DNA from: Deltaproteobacteria bacterium
GTDB lineage: Bacteria > Desulfobacterota > Desulfobaccia > Desulfobaccales > 0-14-0-80-60-11
Length of the DNA: 40,130 nt
Assembly: GCA_016208235.1 (NCBI GenBank)
Contig: JACQYN010000061.1
Location: forward strand, 1 to 40,130
Direction of reading: 5' to 3'
How positions within the stretch are numbered: position 1 is the first letter of the stretch; each line of letters starts with the position of its first letter. Under the pieces are notes generated by a model that worked only from the letters and a program-made list of their open reading frames with translations, was not told the origin of the DNA and ran no database searches. Shown piece after piece: positions 1 through 8,340 of this stretch. The translations under genes and the position numbers were made by a program.

Positions 1-137
1 AAAAAGAGGTCCAACCGCTCCCGGGCGGTGAGCTTGCCGCTGGCGTGCTGCTTCTCCACCGCCTTGGCCCCACCCATGCCCCGAACTTTAGCCTCCTTCT
101 CCTGCAACTCCTTTATCTTCTCAGCCACGGTCTTCAT
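1..137 (-). CDS. Acyl-CoA carboxylase beta (carboxyltransferase) subunit, N-terminal fragment
   Basis: Only the first 45 codons are in the window; the rest lies off the left edge. The peptide starts MKTVAEKIKELQEKEAK and continues through GGAKAVEKQHASGKLTAR and ERLDLF. The stretch from the GG-x-K-A-x-E-K-Q-H segment to LTARERL is the typical opening of biotin-dependent carboxyltransferase beta subunits (propionyl-, methylmalonyl- or glutaconyl-CoA type). These move a carboxyl group between biotin and an acyl-CoA. The ATG at 135-137 is preceded on the minus strand by an AGGAG ribosome site about 7 bases upstream, which supports the start. The substrate cannot be told from this fragment. Confidence 0.8.
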   Translation of the reverse strand, partial: MKTVAEKIKELQEKEAKVRGMGGAKAVEKQHASGKLTARERLDLF

Positions 138-347
138 AGGCGACTCCTTTTCAGCATAACCCTCCGCCCCTGCTGTTTTTCTTTAAAATTCATGGAATTA
201 GCGAATCTGAAGCGGCCTGGGGCGAGTCCAAGGGAATAGGAAAGATTATTTTCTTTTTCCGCCGATGTCAACCTGCTTTTGGGAACTTTTTCCCTTTTCC
301 GGCCCGGGTTTCGCCCCTATAATGGGGGGCAGAAGCCTTTTTCTTCT

Positions 348-452
348 GGTTCCCAAGCTGAGCTTGGGAACCCAATATAATCCAAGCTTAGCTTGGACCA
401 TGCCAAGCAAAGCTTGGCGGGCAAAGGCGTTCCCAAGTACAACTTGGGAACG
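348..452. repeat. Cluster of four CCAAG-type palindromes
   Basis: Four dyads lie head to tail: 348-372 (12-bp perfect arms, GGTTCCCAAGCT and its complement, 1-base loop), 381-397 (8-bp arms TCCAAGCT), 402-418 (7-bp arms GCCAAGC) and 428-452 (11-bp arms CGTTCCCAAGT). All share the core CCAAG/CTTGG. They sit just upstream of the thioesterase start at 469 and artificially extend its open frame upstream. A degenerate relative may lie near 2914-2945. The rest of the gap from 138 to 468 holds no gene I can support. Confidence 0.85.
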
Positions 453-468
453 AGATGGAAGGAAAGAG

Positions 469-906
469 ATGACCTTAACACCCAATCCGGCCCTGGAACA
501 GAAGGTGCACCGCACCACCGTGAGAGTCCGCTTCGAGGACACCGACCCCTACGGCATCGTCTATTTTGTCAGCTACTTCCGTTATTGCCACCGGGCCATC
601 GAGGAATTTTTGCGTTCTTGCGGCCTGAAGCCTGAAGAAACCTTCAAAAACGTCCAGGAAGGCTTCGGGCTCCCCATCGTGGAGGCCTGGGGCCGCTTCC
701 GGCGCCCGTCCCGGTACGGCGATCTCCTGCGCATAGAGACCCGCATCCAGGAAATACGCGCCAAGGCCATCATCTTCCGCTTCGAATTTTATCCTGAAGA
801 GGGCACGGACTTATTGGCGGAGGGCACGGCCAACCTGCTGGCCATCGGCCCGGACTGGCGGGTCCGGGAACTGCCGGAGAGGATTAAAAACCTGTTATCC
901 TCGTGA
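469..906 (+). CDS. Acyl-CoA thioesterase, 4HBT/YbgC-like hotdog protein
   Basis: A 145-residue single-domain hotdog protein that probably hydrolyses acyl-CoA thioesters in the cytoplasm. The signature is RFEDTDPYGIVYF at residues 21-33, the D-x-D-x-x-G-x-V-Y pattern of the 4-hydroxybenzoyl-CoA thioesterase family, followed by a long helix with HRAIEEF. The length matches the family (about 130-150). The frame stays open upstream to 265, but that part is built from the palindromes at 348-452. The ATG at 469 follows a GGAAAG ribosome site and begins the recognisable protein. The neighbouring carboxylase is compatible with acyl-CoA metabolism, but the acyl substrate is unknown. Confidence 0.85.
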   Translation: MTLTPNPALEQKVHRTTVRVRFEDTDPYGIVYFVSYFRYCHRAIEEFLRSCGLKPEETFKNVQEGFGLPIVEAWGRFRRPSRYGDLLRIETRIQEIRAKAIIFRFEFYPEEGTDLLAEGTANLLAIGPDWRVRELPERIKNLLSS

Positions 907-921
907 AATCAGAAGGATACC

Positions 922-930
922 TGATATAAT
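922..930 (+). promoter_or_regulatory. Extended -10 promoter candidate
   Basis: TGATATAAT matches the extended -10 consensus TGnTATAAT exactly. It lies about 32 bases before the deacetylase start, in the short gap after the thioesterase gene. No good -35 box is present, which extended -10 promoters can tolerate. It would give the deacetylase its own transcript. Confidence 0.45.
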
Positions 931-962
931 TATTCCAATCGCAGAAAAGGGACGATAAGATA

Positions 963-1700
963 ATGCATATGGCTATTTTGGCGGATAGAAGATTCAATTT
1001 GCACATCGCCTGGGGGTTGGTAATCCTCCTCTTTATCGTTGCCGGGATTACAGGTCCGGTTAACGGCGCCCAACCGGTAACCATTTGGGCCGGGCTCCCC
1101 TCGGAGCCGGAGGTGGCTCTCACTTTCGATGACGGCCCCTCCCCGCTTTATACGCCGCAAATTCTGGCTTTGCTGAGAAAGTACCAGGCTCATGCCACTT
1201 TCTTTGTCCTGGGCAGGAAGGTGGAAGAATATCCCGGACTGGTAAAGGCAATGCTAAAGGAGGGGCATGAAGTGGGCAACCATAGTTTCAGCCATCCCCG
1301 CCTGACCAAGACTGATCAACTGAACCGGGAAAGGGAGCTGGAAACCACCCGCCTGGACCTGGACCTCCTGGACTGCCCCCGGGAGCACCAGTTAATTCGC
1401 CCGCCTTACAGCGCTTTTGATGACCGTCTCGTCTCCTACGCCGCCCACACCGGTCGGCAACTGGTCCTGTGGAGCATCGACTCCGAGGATTGGCGGGGTC
1501 TGGACACCCGGACCATCGCCAAGAACGTCCTTTCCCGGGTGCGCAACGGTTCCATCATCGTCTTTCACGACAGCGACGAAAAGGACCGGGCCGACCGCCA
1601 GCCCACCGTGGAGGCCCTAAAGATTATCCTGCCGGCCCTCCGGGACAGGGGCTACCGCCTGGTGACCATCGATGAGGTGATGACGGAAAATAATCACTGA
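963..1700 (+). CDS. Polysaccharide deacetylase (NodB/CE4 family), membrane-anchored or secreted
   Basis: The 245-residue protein has a hydrophobic N-terminal segment (about residues 16-34) and then a complete NodB domain. Motif 1 is TFDDGP (54-59, catalytic and metal Asp 56/57). Motif 2 is NHSFSH with His107 and His111 as metal ligands. Motif 3 is RPPYS (146-150; RPPYG is usual). Then come the SEDW segment and IVFHD with His202. Such enzymes remove N- or O-acetyl groups from peptidoglycan or other cell-envelope glycans using a divalent metal. The signal-like N-terminus suggests action outside the cytoplasmic membrane. An alternative ATG lies two codons downstream at 969. The specific glycan is unknown. 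Confidence 0.9.
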   Translation: MHMAILADRRFNLHIAWGLVILLFIVAGITGPVNGAQPVTIWAGLPSEPEVALTFDDGPSPLYTPQILALLRKYQAHATFFVLGRKVEEYPGLVKAMLKEGHEVGNHSFSHPRLTKTDQLNRERELETTRLDLDLLDCPREHQLIRPPYSAFDDRLVSYAAHTGRQLVLWSIDSEDWRGLDTRTIAKNVLSRVRNGSIIVFHDSDEKDRADRQPTVEALKIILPALRDRGYRLVTIDEVMTENNH

Positions 1701-1711
1701 TGCAGGCGCCC

Positions 1712-1732
1712 GCACAGGCGAGACGCCTGTGC
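1712..1732. repeat. CACAGGCG palindrome, copy 1
   Basis: A perfect dyad with 9-bp arms (GCACAGGCG) and a 3-base loop, starting 12 bases after the deacetylase stop. The same module occurs at 15159-15179, where it is the core of a larger palindrome. There is no T-run, so it is not a standard terminator. A second small dyad (GCGGGCA / TGCCCGC) lies near 1801-1815. Confidence 0.8.
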
Positions 1733-1865
1733 CACCAAAGATAGACATTAATGGATAATACAACCCGGGCTTCGGAGGGTTCCAGGTCCGGACATTCTTA
1801 GCGGGCATTGCCCGCCTTTCGAAAATCTGTCCGCCCCAGGATCTTACCGCCTTTGAAAACCCCAC

Positions 1866-1892
1866 CGAAAACTGAAAACTGAAAACTGAAAA
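1866..1892. repeat. Heptamer array (CTGAAAA family) at a gene 3' end
   Basis: About four tandem copies of the 7-bp unit GAAAACT abut the stop codon of the minus-strand Usp gene. Related arrays lie at 29346-29389 and 30728-30772, and shorter ones near 2752, 25977 and 35158. Confidence 0.85.
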
Positions 1893-2729
1893 CTATTTTT
1901 TAACCACCAGCACCGGGCAGGGGGCCTGGCCGATGACCCGTTCGGTGACGCTGCCCATGAGCAGTCGTTTAAGGCCGGTGCGGCCGTGGCTGCCCATGAC
2001 GATGAGGTCCACTTCGTTTTTGATGGCCGCCTGAATGATGCCGTCGTCCGGAGGTTGTCCCTGGGGGACCGAGCCCTGGAGGGGGAGCCCGGCCTGATTG
2101 GCCGCGGTCAGCATCTGGTGGACAATCTCTTGCGCCCGGGGAATTTCCCCTTCTTCCGCGGCCACGGACACCCCGAAGATTTTGCTTTCCCGCCCCCGGG
2201 CCAGGGCCAGGGCTTCCGCGAACGCAGCCTGGCTATAAGACGAACCGTCGCTGGCGATGAGGATGCGCTCAAAGGAGATGGTTGCCCCCTTGGGGACCAC
2301 CAGGACGTTGAACGGACTGTGGCCGATGACCCGGGCGGTGACGCTGCCCACCAGGAGCCGGGCCAGACCGGTGCGGCCGTAGCGGCCCATGACGATCATA
2401 TCCGGCTGGATCTCCTCCGCTTCCTGGAGGATGGCGCCGGGAACGGAGACCCCCCGGCTCATCCGGGTCTCCAGGGTCACCCCCGTCTCTGCGGCCTCGG
2501 CCTTGATCGCCGCCAGTTGCTTGGAGACCTCTTCCCCCACCAGAACCATGAGGTCCGGGGCCGCGGCCTCAAATTCCGGGATGATGGCCACCACCTGGAG
2601 AAGATAGACCTGGCTGCCGCAAGCCCGGGCCAGAGACATGGCTTCCGCCAGCGCGGCCCGGCTGTTTTCCGAACCGTCGGTGCAGACCAATAGCTTTTTT
2701 AGTTTTTCCGGGCAGATCGGGGGTTGCAT
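1893..2729 (-). CDS. Universal stress protein with two tandem Usp domains
   Basis: A 278-residue cytoplasmic protein built of two UspA-type alpha/beta domains. Each opens with a strand and an acidic nucleotide-site motif (KLLVCTDGS; RILIASDGS) and closes with a G-x-x-G phosphate-binding loop (GRYGRTGLARLLVGS; GSHGRTGLKRLLMGS) followed by VLVV. This is the ATP-binding G-2x-G-9x-G-S/T arrangement, so nucleotide binding is likely. The open frame extends 18 codons further up. I place the start at the ATG at 2727-2729 because AGGGAG lies just upstream and the extra codons (from 2783) come from repeat-like DNA. The second domain is nearly the same as the end of the Usp gene at 14220-15086, suggesting duplication within the cluster. 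A weak dyad (AAGATA / TATCTT, 2835-2852) lies in the upstream region. Confidence 0.88.
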   Translation of the reverse strand: MQPPICPEKLKKLLVCTDGSENSRAALAEAMSLARACGSQVYLLQVVAIIPEFEAAAPDLMVLVGEEVSKQLAAIKAEAAETGVTLETRMSRGVSVPGAILQEAEEIQPDMIVMGRYGRTGLARLLVGSVTARVIGHSPFNVLVVPKGATISFERILIASDGSSYSQAAFAEALALARGRESKIFGVSVAAEEGEIPRAQEIVHQMLTAANQAGLPLQGSVPQGQPPDDGIIQAAIKNEVDLIVMGSHGRTGLKRLLMGSVTERVIGQAPCPVLVVKK

Positions 2730-2975
2730 GGAGTTCTCCCTAGGTCTGGAATTTGATGTTGGCAGTTTTCCGTTTTCTGTCAAAAAAGGCGTACCCAGGT
2801 TGTTTGATTTAATTCTGCAGCCTTTTAAAAATTAAAGATAGTTATTTATCTTATAAACTCAATGTCCTGAAAAGCACTCGGATGCCGCAGCAAGAGCTTC
2901 GGAAAAAAATTTCCGTTCCAAAACGCGAGCTTGAGAACGAGGAGGAAACCTATCAGGCCACCCTCTTTTCACTTT

Positions 2976-3004
2976 CTGCTCACTGCTTACTGCTTACTGC
3001 TTAC
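2976..3004. repeat. Heptamer array (CTGCTTA family) downstream of a PEP-synthase-like gene
   Basis: Four tandem 7-bp units (CTGCTCA then three CTGCTTA) lie 30 bases beyond the stop codon of the minus-strand gene at 3034-5616. The same unit recurs at 11382, 14146, 14199, 33544 and 33587. The rest of the 2730-3033 gap carries no gene I can support. Confidence 0.85.
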
Positions 3005-3033
3005 CCCTACCGGCCCCCTCCCCCAAAAATCCT

Positions 3034-5616
3034 CTACTCCCTCTCCCGCCGTTCCTCTTCTCCGGGGCGCTCGTAATGGCCGGCCAGGAAGCGATCGGCC
3101 AGGAGGTAGATCTTGGAGTCGTCGGACATGAGCATGTCCATCTGGCGCACGTAGGCCATGAGGCGGCCCAGGAGGTCCAGCCGCTCTTCGTTTTCCGCGC
3201 AAGGGCGTTTCCGGAAACGGGCCCGGACCACGTCCTTGAAAACCTCCAACTCAAATCCCAGTCTTTCCAGGACGATGGCGATGAGCTTGGCCCGGCGGAC
3301 GCGCCGGGGTTCATCCGCGGCCCCGCCTTTGAACGCGAAATTGATGAAATTGTCGTCCGGGACCGGCCCGCAAAAGCTGTCCACGGTGGCGAAATGAAAG
3401 CCCAGGCGGCAACTGTAATTCACGTAATTGGCGGCGACGATGGCGTAGGTCTTGTCCCAGAACCTTTCCGGGGGGCGGATGGCGGTCTGGGCCAGGACGT
3501 GGAGGAAGCCGCCCACGGACACGGGCACCGGTCCGGCCCAGGTGATGCCCGGGTGGCTGATACCCCGCCACAGGGCCCGCATGGGCACGGAAATGATGCT
3601 TGCCGGGGGCACCGGGGTTTCGTGGGTGGCCAGACCTCCCCCCAGGTCCATGAGGTGGAGGTTGAGGGGCAGATTGGTGTCCAGCTTTAAGAGACGCAGG
3701 GCCGGGAAGCGGCCTTCCTCCACCCCGTCCATCAGGCCGAACATACCCTGGATGGCCTTCTCGTGGGCAAAGCGGGTGATGTCGTGGTAGGTGCGGCAGT
3801 TCTCCGGGCGAAAGTCCGGGCTGCGGCGGTCCACCAGGGTCAGGGGCACCACTAAGTTTACCACGGCCCGCAATTTTTCGTAAACAGGGGATTGCCGCAG
3901 GTGGGGCATCTTCCGGGTCTGATAGCGCAGTAACTCCTCCACCCGCCCCCGGTAAACCTTGGCGTGGTAGGCGTCCACGGTCACAATTTCTCCCTCCGGC
4001 AGCACCTCTCCGGCCCGCATGGTGTCCACCAGAGCGGGGATGCCGTACTCCCGGGCCACCAGGGCCAGGTGGCCGGTGGTGGAGCCCACGTCGGTGACCA
4101 GGGCCGCGACCCGGGGGAGCGCCGGGGCCAGCTGGGGCGTGGTGCGGGGGGCCACCAGCACCGCACCCGGAGGCACCTCCGCCAGGCTGCGATCCCCGTA
4201 GAGCCGGAAAACCGGACCCGCGGCCGCGCCCAGGGAACCCACCCGGCCTCCTTCCAGCAGTACTTCCGCGCCCCTCTCCGCGACCACCATCTCCAGGGGA
4301 AACCGGGCCCGGGCATCAGAAAGCCGCAGGTGCCGAGACTGCACCACATAAAGCTTGCCACTTATACCCTTGGCCCATTCTACGTCATGTGGACAGCCGC
4401 AATAATCATCCAACACCCGGGCAAAGCCAGCCAGTTGTCCCAGGTCTGGGGCTTCCAGAGAAGCGGCCTCCATTAGCTCCGGGGCCACGGTCTCCCGCAC
4501 CAGGCGGCCGTCTTGCAGCACCAGGCGGTATTCCTTGCGGCCATACCTGCTATGGAGCTGCCGCCCGCTTTGTTTGGAGACGATATATTCATCCGCGCTG
4601 ACCCGGCCCCCCACCAGGTCCGCGGCCAGCCCCCAGGTGGCGCTGATAATGATCAGATCCGGGTCGTAGCTTTCCGGGTCGGTGGTGAACATCACCCCCG
4701 CGGCCTGGGCCTGGATGAGGCGTTGAATCAACACCCCCATCGCGGCTTCCTCCAAAATCAGCCCCTGATTCTTAAAATAGACCAGGGCCCGGGCCCCGAA
4801 TTGGGAGGCCACCACCTGCCGCCAATATTCCGGGACCTCTTCCGGGAGCACCCCCAAAAAGCTCTCGTATTGTCCGGCAAAGGTAGCGGCGATATCCTCC
4901 CGGGCGCCGCTGGAGCGCACCGCCAGCCTCCGGCCGGGATGGTCCATCAATCGCCGGCTTTCCGCCACCAAGTCCGCGGCTAATTCTTCCGGCAGCGGCT
5001 GGGCCAGGACCAGGGCCTGCAGTTGGGCCGCGGCCTGTTCCATCGCGGCCTCATCCTCCAGGTTGACCGTGGCCAACTTCTCCTGCAACCGTTCCAGCAG
5101 GGTGCCCTCCGCTCCCGGTAGCTTTTGCTCCATGAACAGCCGGTAGGCCGCCAGGGTGGCCACCACCCCGTCGGGCACGGGCAGGCCGATGTCGGTCCGC
5201 ACCCGGGCCAGGTTGGCGGCTTTCCCCCCCAGCGCGGCCCTGATCTCGGCAGGGGCCTCTTCCAGTCTGACCAACAGAGGGCTGGGGGGAATTTGCGGCC
5301 ACTCTTCCAGCCGCTGTTGAATGGCCACTTTGAGCCTTATCCGGGCATTTTCCAGCTCCTGCCAGCGCCCCCCGGACATGCGCTGCAACGCGGCCACCAG
5401 GTCGGCCAGATGCCGGTCCAGGGAGTCCATGCGGCTGCGGACAAAATGAAGATCGAAACCATTGCCGTCGGAGAGCTTCTCCTCCAACTGCCCCATGATG
5501 GCCAGGGATTCGTTGTTGGCCACCAAAACTTGCTGAAAGCCCTGGAAGATCTCTTTCAGACCGGGCTCTGGCAGCGGGGGTTTCTTTTTTCGGCGGAAGA
5601 GGCTGAACAATCCCAT
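3034..5616 (-). CDS. PEP-synthase-like phosphotransferase with an unrecognised C-terminal domain (paralogue 1)
   Basis: An 860-residue protein. Residues 1-115 are helical and charged. About 125-430 is a PPDK_N-type ATP/pyruvate-binding domain: GGKAANLAR, AVRSSGAREDIAATFAGQ at 232-249, GVMFTTDPES and DVEWA. About 480-560 is the swivelling phosphohistidine domain, with TDVGSTTGH and predicted phospho-His516. The usual PEP/pyruvate TIM barrel is missing. Instead there is a roughly 280-residue domain with CRTYHDITRFAHEK (607-620), LNLHLMDLGGG and FINFAFKGGAA. ATP-to-His chemistry therefore looks intact while the final acceptor is unknown. A paralogue with the same architecture lies at 11584-14145. 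The gene stands alone between Usp genes and a TauE operon. It might act on PEP or pyruvate, or phosphorylate something else. Confidence 0.85.
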   Translation of the reverse strand: MGLFSLFRRKKKPPLPEPGLKEIFQGFQQVLVANNESLAIMGQLEEKLSDGNGFDLHFVRSRMDSLDRHLADLVAALQRMSGGRWQELENARIRLKVAIQQRLEEWPQIPPSPLLVRLEEAPAEIRAALGGKAANLARVRTDIGLPVPDGVVATLAAYRLFMEQKLPGAEGTLLERLQEKLATVNLEDEAAMEQAAAQLQALVLAQPLPEELAADLVAESRRLMDHPGRRLAVRSSGAREDIAATFAGQYESFLGVLPEEVPEYWRQVVASQFGARALVYFKNQGLILEEAAMGVLIQRLIQAQAAGVMFTTDPESYDPDLIIISATWGLAADLVGGRVSADEYIVSKQSGRQLHSRYGRKEYRLVLQDGRLVRETVAPELMEAASLEAPDLGQLAGFARVLDDYCGCPHDVEWAKGISGKLYVVQSRHLRLSDARARFPLEMVVAERGAEVLLEGGRVGSLGAAAGPVFRLYGDRSLAEVPPGAVLVAPRTTPQLAPALPRVAALVTDVGSTTGHLALVAREYGIPALVDTMRAGEVLPEGEIVTVDAYHAKVYRGRVEELLRYQTRKMPHLRQSPVYEKLRAVVNLVVPLTLVDRRSPDFRPENCRTYHDITRFAHEKAIQGMFGLMDGVEEGRFPALRLLKLDTNLPLNLHLMDLGGGLATHETPVPPASIISVPMRALWRGISHPGITWAGPVPVSVGGFLHVLAQTAIRPPERFWDKTYAIVAANYVNYSCRLGFHFATVDSFCGPVPDDNFINFAFKGGAADEPRRVRRAKLIAIVLERLGFELEVFKDVVRARFRKRPCAENEERLDLLGRLMAYVRQMDMLMSDDSKIYLLADRFLAGHYERPGEEERRERE

Positions 5617-6172
5617 AAAATGCCTTAATCAAAATTTACCTTGACTTGGCCGCAGATAGGTAACAATTTTTCGGTAAGATTTTGTGAAATTTATCACTAA
5701 ATTCTTTGATGCTGCATGGATCCTTATCAATTTCTAAGCCAGAGGGGGCCCGCTGCCAGGGCCTTGCGGTGTAAGGGACTTTTCCAGCCATCAAGTTTTT
5801 TTGCACCGGCAAGCGCTGATTTCTTTTACAAACCGTAAAGTTTCCTGACATCTTCCAGGGTAATTGTCACATAAGCATTAGCTGACTTTTCTATTTTATC
5901 ATTTCTATTCACAAGTTAGTCCCTTGCCAATTTCCGTTCGCCCCTGGCACGGGCATTGATAGATATAAATCGGATGGTTTTCTTAACCGAGAAAAACCGT
6001 TTTGCCGGGGAATGAAAACGGAACCTGGTTCGCAGGCAAAGCCCGATGAAGGAAGACGGCCTCTTATTGCCACTCTTAATCAAAGGTTTAAACGGTTCAG
6101 ACGGCAGGGAACGTTTAGGGACCGCGCCTGAACTTATTATAAATCTATCCATGGAGAGAGAGGTGAAGAAAA
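5617..6172. other. Divergent intergenic region between paralogue 1 and the first TauE operon
   Basis: 556 bases separate a minus-strand gene from a plus-strand operon, so promoters in both directions are expected. I see no convincing -35/-10 pair. Two open frames of 71 and 78 codons on the minus strand have no ribosome site or recognisable protein and are not called. GGAGAGAGAGGTGAAG just before 6173 gives the downstream gene a good ribosome site. TGGCACGGGCATTGAT at 5945-5960 only partly resembles a sigma-54 site. Confidence 0.5.
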
Positions 6173-6457
6173 ATGAAAAGAATTTGGGTAGTCATTTTTA
6201 ACTGTTTCTTGCTGGGCCTGCCCACGCTGGCCTGGGCCGCAGCGGAAAAGGCCGAAATGCTGGAGAAGAAGGTGGACCTCGCCAAACTGGGGGGCATCAA
6301 CTACTTCTTCGCCAAGTGGTACAACGATAATCTTTGGGTTTACGCCCTCATCGTCACCGTGCTGATGGGCGTGGTGGGCATGCTCATCGCCCTGGTGACG
6401 GACGTCTTTCTAAAGATGGCCGGCATGGAAGTCAGCAAAATCGAACACCACGAATAG
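6173..6457 (+). CDS. Small secreted/membrane partner protein of a TauE exporter
   Basis: A 94-residue protein with a clear signal peptide (MKRIW, then a hydrophobic run ending near LAWAAA at 19-24), a short charged extracytoplasmic segment, one transmembrane helix at about residues 56-80 (VYALIVTVLMGVVGMLIALV) and a short charged tail. It precedes the TauE/SafE permease by 24 bases and a Usp follows, so the three genes look co-transcribed. I do not recognise a named family. A role as accessory subunit of the permease is inferred only from position and topology. The other two TauE operons carry different membrane partners. Confidence 0.75.
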   Translation: MKRIWVVIFNCFLLGLPTLAWAAAEKAEMLEKKVDLAKLGGINYFFAKWYNDNLWVYALIVTVLMGVVGMLIALVTDVFLKMAGMEVSKIEHHE

Positions 6458-6481
6458 CACCCGGATGGGAGGAATTGCGGT

Positions 6482-7492
6482 ATGTTTGATATATTCAATG
6501 TATATATGCCCATTGCCGAAATGCAATTTAACGCCCTCATCCTGGTGGCTATCGGCTTTTCCGTGGGGGTATTGGGCGGATTTTTCGGCGTCGGCGGGGC
6601 CTGGGTGGTGACTCCGGCCCTGAACATCTTCGGCTTTCCCATGGCTTACGCCATCGGCACGGACCTGGCCCATATCTTCGGCAAGTCCATCGTGGCTACC
6701 GCTAAACACCGGAAAATGGGCAACGTGGATATGAAGCTGGGACTTATGTCCATTGTCGGCTCGGTCATCGGCGTGGAAATCGGGGCCCAGAACGTCATGT
6801 GGCTCACCCGCATCGGGCTGGCCGGTCCTATTGTGCGCTATACTTACATGGCCCTGCTCTTCGGACTGGGTATCTATATGCTGTACGACTACGCCACCAA
6901 GGACAAACGGGCTGCGGTCCAGGCGGCCAAGCAAGCCAGCATGGCGGGGGTTCCAGCCCGGAAGTCCTGGAGCCTGCCGCCCATGATCCACTTCCCGGCC
7001 TCGGGTATCACCATCTCCTTCTGGACGGTTACCGGGGTCTTCCTGTTCACCGGCTGGCTCTCCGGCTTTCTGGGCGTGGGCGGCGGCTTCATCCGCATGC
7101 CGGCCTTGATCTACCTCATCGGCTGCCCCACGGCCATCGCGGTGGGCACCGACCTCTTCTCGGTTTTGTTCTCCGGCGCTTACGGCTGCTTCACTTACGG
7201 CATCAAGGGCCGGGTGGAGATCATCGCCGCCATCCTCATGCTCATCGGCGCTTCCATCGGCGCCCAGATCGGCGTGACCGCGGTCAAGTATATCCGGGGC
7301 TACGGTATCCGCCTGCTCTTCGCCATCATGATTATCCTGGCGGGGTCCTCTGTGGCCCTTAAACAGTTCGAGCTGAACCTCGCCGCCGCCTGGGTGGTGA
7401 TGTGCGCCGCCCTGGGCATGTGTGTGGTGATTATGCTCAAGCTGTGGCAGGGTGTTAAGAAAGAAAGGGCCGAAAAAGCCGGCCATTACTAA
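6482..7492 (+). CDS. TauE/SafE-family sulfite/organosulfonate-type exporter, copy 1
   Basis: A 336-residue polytopic membrane protein with the internal duplication of the TauE/SafE family. Each half has a glycine-rich re-entrant motif: GGFFGVGGAWVVTP in the first and SGFLGVGGGFIRMPAL in the second. About eight hydrophobic segments are visible. Family members export or import small organic or sulfur anions such as sulfite, sulfoacetate or taurine products; the substrate here cannot be deduced. An insertion rich in Ala and Lys (around 140-165) separates the halves on the cytoplasmic side. GGAGG lies shortly before the start. The gene is second in a three-gene operon with a small membrane protein and a Usp. 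Confidence 0.88.
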   Translation: MFDIFNVYMPIAEMQFNALILVAIGFSVGVLGGFFGVGGAWVVTPALNIFGFPMAYAIGTDLAHIFGKSIVATAKHRKMGNVDMKLGLMSIVGSVIGVEIGAQNVMWLTRIGLAGPIVRYTYMALLFGLGIYMLYDYATKDKRAAVQAAKQASMAGVPARKSWSLPPMIHFPASGITISFWTVTGVFLFTGWLSGFLGVGGGFIRMPALIYLIGCPTAIAVGTDLFSVLFSGAYGCFTYGIKGRVEIIAAILMLIGASIGAQIGVTAVKYIRGYGIRLLFAIMIILAGSSVALKQFELNLAAAWVVMCAALGMCVVIMLKLWQGVKKERAEKAGHY

Positions 7493-7513
7493 GCCAACGG
7501 AGGAGTTGACGCC

Positions 7514-7939
7514 ATGAAAATACTAGTACCCGTTGATGGTTCGGCCTACTCTCTGAAGGCCGTAGAGAACGCCTGTATTCTGGCTAAATCCAATCCCCCT
7601 TCCGAGGTGGTGCTGTTGGCCGTGTACCTCTCCCTCTTCGACCTGGGGAGCGAGGGTCATTATGTGGCGGACAAGCTCAAGCGCCAGGCGGAGAACGCCC
7701 TGAACCAGGGCAAGGCTAAGGCCCTGGAGAAAGGTGTCACTCCCCAGGCCCTCATCGCCACCGGAGATTCCGTGCCGGATGAAATCGTGGAAGCGGCCAA
7801 ACAAGAGAAGGCCGACCTCATCGTTATCGGCAGCCGGGGCCTGGCCGGCAAGACCAAATACTTCCTGGGCAGCACCGCGTCCAAGGTGGTCACCTATTCC
7901 CCCTGCTCCGTGCTGGTGGTGAAGCTGCAGGAAGACTAA
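7514..7939 (+). CDS. Universal stress protein, single domain
   Basis: A 141-residue UspA-type protein with the N-terminal strand MKILVPVDGSAYS and the C-terminal nucleotide loop GSRGLAGKTKYFLGSTASKV followed by VLVVK. This keeps the G-x-x-G-9x-G-S pattern of ATP-binding Usps. It starts 21 bases after the TauE stop with GGAGG upstream and is followed by a strong terminator, so it ends the operon. Usps paired with transporters are often thought to couple nucleotide state to transport; here that is inference from position. Confidence 0.9.
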   Translation: MKILVPVDGSAYSLKAVENACILAKSNPPSEVVLLAVYLSLFDLGSEGHYVADKLKRQAENALNQGKAKALEKGVTPQALIATGDSVPDEIVEAAKQEKADLIVIGSRGLAGKTKYFLGSTASKVVTYSPCSVLVVKLQED

Positions 7940-7968
7940 ACCTTAATAACCTTAGATAATCAAAACCG

Positions 7969-7998
7969 AGGCGGCCCTGCAGGGCCGCCTTTTTTTTT
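7969..7998 (+). terminator. Rho-independent terminator of the first TauE operon
   Basis: A perfect 22-base palindrome (arms AGGCGGCCCTG) is followed directly by eight Ts, 30 bases after the Usp stop. Confidence 0.93.
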
Positions 7999-8087
7999 GG
8001 GAATTGCCTTAACTCCTATTTCAAGCAAACCCAAGGGGGCAGGGAAATCCAGGAAGCCACTGAATACTGGAGAAACGGCCGCTAAAG

Positions 8088-8193
8088 TCCCCCCTCCCTT
8101 GAGGGGAGGGGGTTAGGGGGAGGGTGGCGACTATAGCCACGAAGGTTCAAAGACGCCACCCCCTCCCTAACCCTCCCCCCTCGAGGGGGAGGG
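8088..8193. repeat. Large C/G-rich inverted repeat
   Basis: Two imperfectly complementary arms (about 8088-8140 and 8154-8193) contain GGGGTTAGGGGGAGGGTGGCG and its near complement, and each arm has its own small internal dyad (CCCCTC/GAGGGG). It resembles a small non-coding mobile-type palindrome. No gene lies in the whole 7999-8649 gap, which holds this repeat, the elements listed next and a promoter. Confidence 0.75.
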
Positions 8194-8340
8194 AAAAAGT
8201 GGCGACACCATCGCCTTTGGGCAATTGCTACGATTTCGGAGTTAAGGGAATAATCGATTTGGGAATTTGGGAACAGTTCCTCATGGGCTTTTGGCCCACC
8301 CGTAAATTATGAAAAATCAACCGATTTAAGCTAAGGAATT

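Noticed and set aside
348-452. CRISPR-like array
   Set aside because: The units are palindromes of different length with short irregular gaps, not identical repeats with uniform spacers, and no cas gene is present.
5945-5960. Sigma-54-like sequence TGGCACGGGCATTGAT
   Set aside because: The -24 half is good but the -12 half has GA instead of the nearly invariant GC, and it lies over 200 bases from the gene.
5636-6152. Two short minus-strand open frames (71 and 78 codons)
   Set aside because: No ribosome site, no recognisable protein, and location in a promoter region.
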